This document shows positions 37,593 through 44,558 of a DNA stretch of 64,000 bases, one piece after another (position 1 is the first letter of the stretch; every line of letters starts with the position of its first letter). The notes beneath the pieces were generated by a model. That model did no database searches and had not been told where the DNA came from. It was given only the letters and a program-made list of their open reading frames with translations. Origin of the DNA: Collinsella sp. TM10-22. GTDB lineage: Bacteria > Actinomycetota > Coriobacteriia > Coriobacteriales > Coriobacteriaceae. The stretch lies in contig NZ_QSOC01000001.1 in assembly GCF_003466125.1 (NCBI RefSeq), positions 1 through 64,000 of the forward strand. Direction: 5' to 3'. The position numbers were made by a program, and so were the translations under genes.

Positions 37593-38252
37593 ATGAAAAA
37601 CGTTCTATGCTTTGGCGACAGCAACACCTATGGTTACGATCCGGCTGGTATGCGCGACGGCACCGCGGTGCGCTATGCGCAGGATGTGCGCTGGTGCGGC
37701 GTGGCGCAGCGTGACCTGGGCGAGGGCTGGCATGTGATTGAGGAGGGGCTCAACGGCCGTACGACGGTGCGCGACGATATGTGCCACCTGGACACTAACC
37801 TCAACGGCATTCGCGCGCTTCCGATGCTGCTCGAGGCCCATAAGCCGCTGGACGCCATTGTGATCATGCTGGGCACCAACGACTGTAAGACGGTCTTTAA
37901 CGTGACGGCTTCCGATATAGCCCGTGGCGCCATGGCGCTGATTCGCGCCGTCCGCGCGTTTTCGTGGACCGACGCTGCGCCTTGTCCGCGCATTCTGCTG
38001 ATGGCTCCCATCAAGATCAAGCCGCAAATCGCCGATGTGTATATGACCGATTTTGACGAGCATTCCGTCGAGGCCTCGGAGCATTTTGCCGAGTACTACG
38101 CGCACGTAGCCGAGCAGCTTGGCTGCGACTTTTTGAATGCCGCCGACTTTGCCGAGCCGGGCGATATCGACTATCTGCATATGATGCCCGAAAGCCACGA
38201 GAGCTTGGGACATGCCGTGGCAGCCAAGCTCCAAGAGATGCTCGGTGAGTAG
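37593..38252 (+). CDS. SGNH/GDSL hydrolase (arylesterase-like)
   Basis: 219 residues from the ATG at 37593, with GTGGGGAG upstream. The nucleophile is in VLCFGDSNTYGYDP (Ser10), the oxyanion Asn in IVIMLGTNDCK, and the Asp/His pair probably in DIDYLHMMPESHESLGHAV. The G in block II is within LNGRTT. No signal peptide, so it is cytoplasmic. It likely removes acyl or acetyl groups, with unknown substrate. The pentapeptide gene follows after a REP-like hairpin. Confidence 0.88.
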   Translation: MKNVLCFGDSNTYGYDPAGMRDGTAVRYAQDVRWCGVAQRDLGEGWHVIEEGLNGRTTVRDDMCHLDTNLNGIRALPMLLEAHKPLDAIVIMLGTNDCKTVFNVTASDIARGAMALIRAVRAFSWTDAAPCPRILLMAPIKIKPQIADVYMTDFDEHSVEASEHFAEYYAHVAEQLGCDFLNAADFAEPGDIDYLHMMPESHESLGHAVAAKLQEMLGE

Positions 38253-38262
38253 CGCAGCCCCA

Positions 38263-38299
38263 AACCACCACAAAGGGGACAGGCACTTTTGTGGTGGTT
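38263..38299. repeat. REP-like hairpin, copy 1
   Basis: The 12-bp arms AACCACCACAAA/TTTGTGGTGGTT enclose the 13-base loop GGGGACAGGCACT. A second copy at 38957-38993 has the same arms and the reverse complement of this loop (12 of 13 bases), so the two copies are in opposite orientation around the pentapeptide gene. Confidence 0.85.
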
Positions 38300-38331
38300 T
38301 TGCCCGGGTAAACGAGCGGCTTGGCTGCCAC

Positions 38332-38943
38332 ATGGGCATGGATGAGCTCATTGACCTGTTTGCCGAGGGGGATGAGCTTGTCTCCAATACCGCTTTTGAG
38401 GAGCTGGAGCTCGCCTATGACGTGGCGAACGGTGCGACCTTTGACGGCATCGTGTTCCGCTCCTGCGTATTCGATGGCGTCGATTGGAGTGGTTCGACGT
38501 TTCGTGACGTCGTATTTCGCGGTTGTCGCTTTATCCGCTGCAATATGGAAGGCTGCTGGCTCAACCGATGCGACTTTGTTGATTGCTCGGCGCCGGGGCT
38601 CAACTTGGTCAAGGCGCGCCTGTCGAACGTTTCGTTTGCATCATGCGACCTGAGCTACGCGAACCTTTCGGAGGGACGCATTGGCCCCATCACGGCGTGC
38701 GATGTGCGCCTGACCGAGGCGGCGCTCCAGGGGGCCAAGCTGGGGCAGCTGCGGCTGGATAGCTGCGACCTGACACGAGTTGATGTGTTCAAGACACCGC
38801 TGTGTGGTGTTGATGTATCGCGCTGCACGTTTGAGGCTCCCGTTGTTTCGGGCGACTACCGTGAGTTGCGAGGCCTGACAGTCAATGCCGAACAGGCGCT
38901 CGCGCTTTCGGGCTTGCTCGGCATCCAACTCGCAGACGATTAA
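38332..38943 (+). CDS. Pentapeptide repeat protein
   Basis: 203 residues from ATG 38332 (ATG 38338 is equally possible; neither has a clear ribosome site). From about residue 35 to 165 the A(D/N)LXX-type pattern repeats: FRSCVFDGVDWSGSTFRDVVF, CRFIRCNMEGCWLNRCDF, LSNVSFASCDLSYANLSEG. This predicts a right-handed square beta-helix, as in MfpA/Qnr proteins, but there is no evidence for gyrase binding. Many Cys residues fill repeat positions. The gene is bracketed by two inverted REP-like hairpins, which may reflect transfer. Confidence 0.8.
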   Translation: MGMDELIDLFAEGDELVSNTAFEELELAYDVANGATFDGIVFRSCVFDGVDWSGSTFRDVVFRGCRFIRCNMEGCWLNRCDFVDCSAPGLNLVKARLSNVSFASCDLSYANLSEGRIGPITACDVRLTEAALQGAKLGQLRLDSCDLTRVDVFKTPLCGVDVSRCTFEAPVVSGDYRELRGLTVNAEQALALSGLLGIQLADD

Positions 38944-38956
38944 GTGGTAAAAGAAA

Positions 38957-38993
38957 AACCACCACAAAGGTGCCTGTCCCCTTTGTGGTGGTT
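38957..38993. repeat. REP-like hairpin, copy 2, also a bidirectional terminator
   Basis: Arms identical to copy 1 with the loop inverted. T-rich tails on both strands (TTTTG on plus; TTTTTCTTTT on minus) make it a likely terminator for both the pentapeptide gene and the convergent thiD gene. Confidence 0.85.
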
Positions 38994-39004
38994 TTGCTGC
39001 AGGG

Positions 39005-39835
39005 CTAGTAATTCCACATGTGGTTGACGGGGCCGGAACCTTTGCCCATGTCAAAGCCGGCGGCGAGGGCGCCCGTTAGGTAGGCCTTGCCGGCGTTGAC
39101 GGCGTCGGCAAGATCCATGCCCTGGGCCAGCGCGCAGGCGATAGCGGACGAGAGCGTGCAGCCGGTGCCATGCGTGTTGCCGGTCTCGATGCGCTTGTGA
39201 CGGAACCACGTGGTGAGCGGATCGCCCAGGTGGTTGCCCTCGTCATCGAGCGGCGCGGGCTCCGCCAGCACGTCGTTGGCCTCGTTGACAAGATGTCCGC
39301 CTTTAACCAAAGACGCGCATCCAAAGCGGCGGGTGAGGAGCATGGCGGCATTTTGCTGCGTGCGCTCGGAATCGACCTCGTAGTCGAGCAGTGCCATGGC
39401 CTCGGGGATATTGGGCGTGATGACCGTTGCCAACGGGAACAGGCGACGCGTGAGCGCCTCGGCGGCATCCTCGGCAATGAGTCGAGCGCCCGAGGTGGCT
39501 ACCATGACGGGGTCCACGACCACGTTCGTTGCGTTCCAGGCGCTCAAGCGGTCGGCGATGACTTCGATAATCTCGACAGAAGAAACCATGCCGATCTTGA
39601 CGGCGCTCGGGCGGATGTCGTCAAAGACGGCGTCGATCTGCGCGGCGACGATATCTGGCGAGATATTCTGCACGGCGGTGATGCCCAGGGTGTTTTGCGC
39701 CGTGATGGCGGTTATGGCCGTCTCGGCATACAGACGGTGCGCCGTAATGGTTTTGATGTCGGCTTGAATGCCGGCGCCACCGCTGGAATCGGATCCTGCG
39801 ATGGACAGGACGGCAGGTACCTTGCTGCGATCCAT
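39005..39835 (-). CDS. thiD: Hydroxymethylpyrimidine/phosphomethylpyrimidine kinase
   Basis: 276 residues, ribokinase fold. Signatures: LSIAGSDSSGGAGIQADIK at the N-terminus, VKIGMVSS, VVDPVMVATSGARLI, TPNIPEAMALL and the anion hole with catalytic Asp region NTHGTGCTLSSAIAC. It phosphorylates HMP and HMP-P for thiamine synthesis, directly downstream of ThiC in the pathway. CAAGGGAG precedes the start. A separate TATAAT (39882-39887 on minus) and a terminator between it and thiC suggest its own promoter. Confidence 0.96.
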   Translation of the reverse strand: MDRSKVPAVLSIAGSDSSGGAGIQADIKTITAHRLYAETAITAITAQNTLGITAVQNISPDIVAAQIDAVFDDIRPSAVKIGMVSSVEIIEVIADRLSAWNATNVVVDPVMVATSGARLIAEDAAEALTRRLFPLATVITPNIPEAMALLDYEVDSERTQQNAAMLLTRRFGCASLVKGGHLVNEANDVLAEPAPLDDEGNHLGDPLTTWFRHKRIETGNTHGTGCTLSSAIACALAQGMDLADAVNAGKAYLTGALAAGFDMGKGSGPVNHMWNY

Positions 39836-39884
39836 GTTCGCTCCCTTGTTCGGTCGGAATCAAATGGGTCTTTAAGCTAGCATT

Positions 39885-39922
39885 ATAAAGATGCCCGGGC
39901 CGACTCTATGTCGAACCCGGGC
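39885..39922 (-). terminator. Terminator after thiC
   Basis: GCCCGGG/CCCGGGC stem (39916-39922 with 39893-39899) followed on the minus strand by ATCTTTAT. The TATAAT of thiD lies in the tail. Confidence 0.6.
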
Positions 39923-40015
39923 GGGCGGTGCAATCTTTACGCAAATGCAAGAAAATGTTCACACGTCAACAACGGTCGACGTCGCGGTGCTTCCAAAAGC
40001 AATCGTGGCGACGAG

Positions 40016-41350
40016 TTAGTCCTCCATGCCGAGGTCGATCGTCGTGCCTTCGAACACCTTGTTGACAGTGCGAACGGCGCACATCTTGCCGCACATGGTG
40101 CAGGTGCCCTCGGTGGCGGCGGGGGATTCCTCGTAGCGCTTCTTGCCGGTGACCGGGTCGAGGGCGCACTTCCACATGGCGTCCCAGTCGAGCTTGCGGC
40201 GTGCCTGACCCATCCTGTCGTCCATGTCACGGGCGTGCGGTACCTTCTTGGCGATGTCGGCGGCGTGTGCGGCAATCTTGGTGGCCATGAGGCCATCGAG
40301 CACATCCTGAGCGTTGGGCAGGCACAGGTGCTCGGCCGGCGTCACGTAGCACAAAAAGTCGGCACCCGAGCTCGCGGAGATGGCGCCACCAATGGCGGCG
40401 GTGATGTGGTCGTAGCCCACGCCGATATCGGTCACCAGCGGCCCCAGCACATAGAACGGGGCGTTGTGGCACAGGCGCTTCTGCAGCTTCATGTTGGCGG
40501 CGATCTCGTCGAGCGCCATGTGACCCGGACCCTCGACCATGACCTGGACGCCGGTGGCCCAGGCGCGCTTGCACAGCTTGCCCAGCTCGATCATCTCGGC
40601 GGTCTCGGTTGCGTCGTTGGAGTCGTAGAGACAGCCCGGGCGGCAGGAGTCGCCGAGCGAAATCGTCACGTCGTACTCGTGGCAGATCTCGAGCACCTCG
40701 TCGTAGAACTCGTAGAAGGGGTTCTCGTTACCGGTGACCTCCATCCAACCAAACAGCAGCGAGCCGCCGCGGCTGACGATGTTCATGAGGCGGCCAGTCT
40801 CCTTAAAGGTCTTGATGACCGACTTGTTGATGCCGCAGTGGATGGTCATAAAGTCCACGCCGTCCTCGGCATGCGCGCGCACGACCTCGAGCAGATCGTC
40901 CTTGGTCAGCTTGACCAGCGGCTTTTCCATGTAGCCGATGGCATCGTACATCGGCACCGTGCCCACCATGAGCGGCGTCTCGTCGATGAGCTGCTGGCGG
41001 AACTGGCGCGTCTTGCCCGAGTTGGAGAGGTCCATGATGGCGTCGGCGCCAAAGTCCTCGGCGATCTTGACCTTCTTCCACTCCTCGGCGGCATCGGCCT
41101 TATCGCCCGAGATGCCCAGGTTGACGTTGACCTTGGTGGACAGGCCCTCACCGACGCCAAAGGCGCGCATGCCTTTTTTGATATGCACGATGTTGGCGGG
41201 GATGGCGATGCGGCCGTCGGCCACGCGCTCGCGGATGTACTCGGGGTCGCGATGCTCGCGCTCGGCAACCTCCTTCATCTGCGGCGTGATCTGCCCGGCG
41301 CGGGCGAAGTCGATTTGCGTGACGAGCTTGGGCTCGGTCTGTGTGCTCAT
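40016..41350 (-). CDS. thiC: HMP-P synthase ThiC (radical SAM)
   Basis: 444 residues from the ATG at 41350, with GAAGGGAG 8 bases upstream. ThiC core motifs are present: GVGEGLSTKVNVNLG, IMDLSNSGKTRQFRQ, SRGGSLLFGWM, LGDSCRPGC and VEGPGHMALDEI. The C-terminal cluster motif has Cys417, Cys420 and Cys424 (CTMCGKMC), that is CX2CX3C, the spacing of the short ThiC type rather than CX2CX4C. It converts AIR to HMP-P. A TPP riboswitch precedes it. Confidence 0.96.
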   Translation of the reverse strand: MSTQTEPKLVTQIDFARAGQITPQMKEVAEREHRDPEYIRERVADGRIAIPANIVHIKKGMRAFGVGEGLSTKVNVNLGISGDKADAAEEWKKVKIAEDFGADAIMDLSNSGKTRQFRQQLIDETPLMVGTVPMYDAIGYMEKPLVKLTKDDLLEVVRAHAEDGVDFMTIHCGINKSVIKTFKETGRLMNIVSRGGSLLFGWMEVTGNENPFYEFYDEVLEICHEYDVTISLGDSCRPGCLYDSNDATETAEMIELGKLCKRAWATGVQVMVEGPGHMALDEIAANMKLQKRLCHNAPFYVLGPLVTDIGVGYDHITAAIGGAISASSGADFLCYVTPAEHLCLPNAQDVLDGLMATKIAAHAADIAKKVPHARDMDDRMGQARRKLDWDAMWKCALDPVTGKKRYEESPAATEGTCTMCGKMCAVRTVNKVFEGTTIDLGMED

Positions 41351-41357
41351 TGGCACG

Positions 41358-41450
41358 GCTCCCTTCGTTGGCATTACCCATATCAGGTTTGCGGGTCAGG
41401 GCGGGCGCGCCCAATCTCAGCCTGCCGTCTTGTCCTGCAAGCCCCCCGTT
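41358..41450 (-). promoter_or_regulatory. TPP riboswitch (THI element)
   Basis: Read on the minus strand, the leader contains CTGAGATTGGGC, then CCCTGACCCGCAAACCTGAT, ATGGGTAATGCCAACG and AAGGGAG, matching the conserved CUGAGA, ACCUGAUC and GUAAUGCCAGCGUAGGGA parts of the thi box. It ends at the thiC ribosome site (AAGGGAG), so translational control by sequestration is likely. A TATACT at 41465-41470 (minus) fits a -10 just upstream. Confidence 0.92.
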
Positions 41451-41520
41451 ATGTCATGGGCTCAAGTATAGCCTGAATGGGTACGATTGGGCCAACGAGC
41501 GTGCCTGCGGGGAGGCGAAC

Positions 41521-42042
41521 ATGGAAGACAAGCATCTATATCGAGAGACGCAATGGGATGTATCGGCCGAGGAGGGCCGTGCGCACCATGGCCTTGTCGC
41601 GATTGGTTTTGCGGTGCTTGCCGTGTTGGTGATTGCCTTTTGTATTTGGACGTTTGGCGGTCGCGGCGGCGCTGGCTGGGAGTTCGAGGTTGATGATAGC
41701 CTACCGATTATGACGGTGAGGAGTACTGGCGGTAATGCCAATACGCTCGCCGTTCCGGGCGATTATTGGTACCCGCGCGATGAGTTTGTGCAGCTGCAGC
41801 TGAGTGGTGGGTCCATTCCAGGTGAAGAAATCGAACGCGTGACGTTTGATGCGGCGCTCAAAACGCTGACGGTGAAGCTCAAAAATCAAGGAGACGTTCC
41901 CACGACGATGGATATCGCGCTGACGGAATGGCGCCTGGAGCCCCCGTCGGGCGTCAAAGTGTCCGAGGTGGAGTACGTCAAGATTACCTATCAGGACGGC
42001 TTGACAAATGAAATTGCCAAAGCCGACGGCTTGGCGGAATAG
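41521..42042 (+). CDS. Single-pass membrane protein, unknown function
   Basis: 173 residues. A polar N-terminus (1-25) is followed by one membrane helix (GLVAIGFAVLAVLVIAFCIWTF, about 24-45) and an extracellular domain of about 125 residues rich in beta-type sequence. No family recognised. The ATG has a GGGGAGG ribosome site. It is divergent from thiC and may share its promoter region; a role in thiamine uptake is not supported by anything visible. Confidence 0.75.
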   Translation: MEDKHLYRETQWDVSAEEGRAHHGLVAIGFAVLAVLVIAFCIWTFGGRGGAGWEFEVDDSLPIMTVRSTGGNANTLAVPGDYWYPRDEFVQLQLSGGSIPGEEIERVTFDAALKTLTVKLKNQGDVPTTMDIALTEWRLEPPSGVKVSEVEYVKITYQDGLTNEIAKADGLAE

Positions 42043-42081
42043 ACGCCGTGCCTAGGTAGCACATTCAAAGTAGCGGTGGTC

Positions 42082-42891
42082 CTACAAGGCCTGTTCGTTC
42101 AGGAAGACCAAAGTGTTTTTATTTGAAAGCTCGGGAAAGTGACGATAACCAACGTCGAACGCGGTGAGCCCGCTTATATCCTCGAGCTTGTTTTCTGCCA
42201 TCCACCGCACCATGGAGCCGCGCGCCTTTTTGCTGGCGGTCGACCGTTGGATGGGCTTCCCGTTGCGGATACCCTCGCCAAAGAGGCATGTGACGGCCGT
42301 GGCGTCGCCCGCGAGGTGGGGCAGAACGGCTTTGGCATACTCTACGCTAGCGAGGTTGACGATCGTGGTGTTTGAGTCCGCCGGGGCGATAGCCCGCGCG
42401 AGCTTGTCGCTCCAAAACGCGTAGAGGTCTCGGGCATCGTCAACGGCGAGCTTCGCGCCCATCTCCAGCCGATACGGTTCGACGGCATGAAAGGGACGAA
42501 CGCACCCGTAGAGGCCGGAGAGGATCCATAGATGGTCTTGTAGCCATGCGAGCTGCGCGGAATCCATCACCTCGGGCGCCATACTCTGGTATTGAATGCC
42601 GTGATAGGACATGACGGCAGGGGAGAGGTGACGGGCGAGTTCGGGATTGTCGAGATCGCCGTTTTTCAGGATGGGCCCGAACTCATGCAGGGTGTTGAGG
42701 CAAGGCCCCAGCAGTTTGTCACTCACGTTCCATAGCGCTTGCAGGCCGCCGCTGCCTTCATTTCGCTCGATATCTAGCAGTGCGCAGTGGAGGCGAGCCG
42801 TCTCGTGCGCAAAAGGTGGAATGCCCAGGACTTCAAAAGCATCTTGGGCCGCGCGCATCTGCTTGGCGGGCGAAATGATGATCTGCAGCAT
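42082..42891 (-). CDS. yaaA: YaaA (DUF328) peroxide stress protein
   Basis: 269 residues from the ATG at 42891, with AGGAGA upstream; the open frame extends far upstream without a site. The family start LQIIISPAKQM is clear, as are SYHGIQYQSM, LWILSGLYGCVRPFHAVEPYRLEMG and the C-terminal KKARGSMVRWM. YaaA limits free iron and DNA damage under peroxide stress in E. coli. The M18 peptidase gene lies upstream on the same strand, 103 bp away. Confidence 0.92.
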   Translation of the reverse strand: MLQIIISPAKQMRAAQDAFEVLGIPPFAHETARLHCALLDIERNEGSGGLQALWNVSDKLLGPCLNTLHEFGPILKNGDLDNPELARHLSPAVMSYHGIQYQSMAPEVMDSAQLAWLQDHLWILSGLYGCVRPFHAVEPYRLEMGAKLAVDDARDLYAFWSDKLARAIAPADSNTTIVNLASVEYAKAVLPHLAGDATAVTCLFGEGIRNGKPIQRSTASKKARGSMVRWMAENKLEDISGLTAFDVGYRHFPELSNKNTLVFLNEQAL

Positions 42892-42994
42892 GGACTCTCC
42901 TCTGCCAAAAAGGAAGTTGCGGTGGAATACAGTCTGTTTGGGCCGTTTATGGGCCAGTTTAGTCCGTATTTCACCGCAACTGATGAAGGGCTGG

Positions 42995-44392
42995 TTAGGC
43001 GCGCTCGATGAAGGCCTTGTAGCCGCGATAGGCCTCGTAGATATCGGCCTTGTTGGCGACCTCCCACAGGGCGTGCATGGACAGGACGGCAACGCCGGAG
43101 TCGATAACGTTCATGCCATACTCGGCCATGATGTAGGCGATGGTGCCGCCGCCGCCCGCGTTGACGCGGCCGAGCTCGCAGGTCTGGAAGTCCACGCCCG
43201 CCTCGTCCATGATGTCGCGGACGAGGGCCACATACTCGGCGTCGGCATCGTTGGAGCCTCCCTTGCCGCGGCTGCCCGTGTACTTGTTAAAGCACAGGCC
43301 GCGACCCATAAAAGCTGCATTCTTAGTCTCGAACTTACCGGCATAGCCCGGGTCAAAGCCGGCGGACACGTCAGAGGAGAGCATGCGGCTGCGGGCGAGT
43401 GCGCGGCGCAGGGCCAGCGGGCTGCTCTCGCCGGCGAGCGTCATGATCTCGGCGACGGTGTTCTCGAAGAAGCGGCTCGTCATGCCGGTGGCGCCCACGG
43501 AGCCGATCTCCTCCTTGTCGACGATGAGCGTGATGCTCGTGCGCTCGACGTCTGCCACGTTGATCTGGGCGAGCATGGAGGGGTAGGCGCAGACGCGGTC
43601 GTCGTGGCCATAGCCCAAAATCATGGAGCGGTCGAGGCCCATGTCGCGGGCGGGGCCGGCGGGCACGACCTCGATCTCGGCGGAGAGGAAGTCCTCCTCC
43701 TCGACGTCGTACTGTTCCTTGAGGATATCCAGGAACATCTGCTTGACGGGCTCCTTGGGGGCGTCCTTGTCGTCCTCGTCAAACTTGACGGGGCGGCCGC
43801 CCACGATCACGTCGAGGATCTCGGCGTCGACGGCGTCCTTGGCCGGCTTGGACATCTGCTCGCTCGAGAGGTGGATCAGCAGGTCGGAGATGGTAAAGAC
43901 CGGGTCGTCTGCCTTGTCGCCGATGTTGATGTCGACGGTGGTGCCGTCCTTTTTGCAGATGACGCCCACAAGCGCGAGCGGGGAGGCCACCCAGTGGTAG
44001 CTCTTGACGCCGCCGTAGTAGTGCGTGTCGAGGTAGGCCATGTCGCCGGCCTCGAAGGCGGGATTCTGCTTGAGGTCCAGGCGCGGCGAGTCCACGTGGG
44101 CGCCCAGGATGTTAAAGCCCTGCTCGAGCGGGGCGGTGCCAAGGTTGACGAGCATAAGGTCCTTGCCGTGGTTGGCGGCGTACACCTTGTCGCCTGCCTT
44201 GAGCTCGCGGCCCTCGGCGATCGCGGTCTCCAGGTCGACGTAGCCCGCCTCCTCGGCCATCTTGATGCCGGCCTTGACACACAGGCGCTCGGTCTTGTTC
44301 TCACTCAAAAACTTCTTATAGCCGCGGCAAAGCTCCTCGAGCTCCTCGATCTGCTGTGGCGTGTACTTTTTCCATGCGCAGGGACGCTCCAT
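42995..44392 (-). CDS. M18 family aminopeptidase
   Basis: 465 residues from the ATG at 44392, with AAAGGAG 8 bases upstream; the antisense-like upstream extension of the frame (to 44980) overlaps polA and is not real. Metal-binding motifs of M18 are AHVDSPRLDLKQ near residue 100, VDKEEIGSVGATG near 295 and the late SMHALWEV histidine. It is a dinuclear zinc, cytoplasmic dodecameric peptidase family that removes N-terminal residues, often Asp or Glu. Confidence 0.93.
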   Translation of the reverse strand: MERPCAWKKYTPQQIEELEELCRGYKKFLSENKTERLCVKAGIKMAEEAGYVDLETAIAEGRELKAGDKVYAANHGKDLMLVNLGTAPLEQGFNILGAHVDSPRLDLKQNPAFEAGDMAYLDTHYYGGVKSYHWVASPLALVGVICKKDGTTVDINIGDKADDPVFTISDLLIHLSSEQMSKPAKDAVDAEILDVIVGGRPVKFDEDDKDAPKEPVKQMFLDILKEQYDVEEEDFLSAEIEVVPAGPARDMGLDRSMILGYGHDDRVCAYPSMLAQINVADVERTSITLIVDKEEIGSVGATGMTSRFFENTVAEIMTLAGESSPLALRRALARSRMLSSDVSAGFDPGYAGKFETKNAAFMGRGLCFNKYTGSRGKGGSNDADAEYVALVRDIMDEAGVDFQTCELGRVNAGGGGTIAYIMAEYGMNVIDSGVAVLSMHALWEVANKADIYEAYRGYKAFIERA

Positions 44393-44558
44393 GACGCAGG
44401 CTCCTTTCGGATCGATCGTGCTGGTTAATGTACCGCGAGCCATCGTATCACGCGCGGGCGCGCGGTGGCGGGGGAGCTTGATGTGCGGTGGCCGCGAGGC
44501 GGGGAGCGTGTAAACTGGTGGGAGCAAATCGTGCCCAGCCCAAAGCGAGGTATTCAAT

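Noticed and set aside
39908..41476. 522-codon plus frame opposite thiC
   Set aside because: Antisense to a clear thiC and through its TPP riboswitch.
42647..44428. 593-codon plus frame opposite yaaA and the M18 peptidase
   Set aside because: Antisense shadow with no family signature; runs across two genes.
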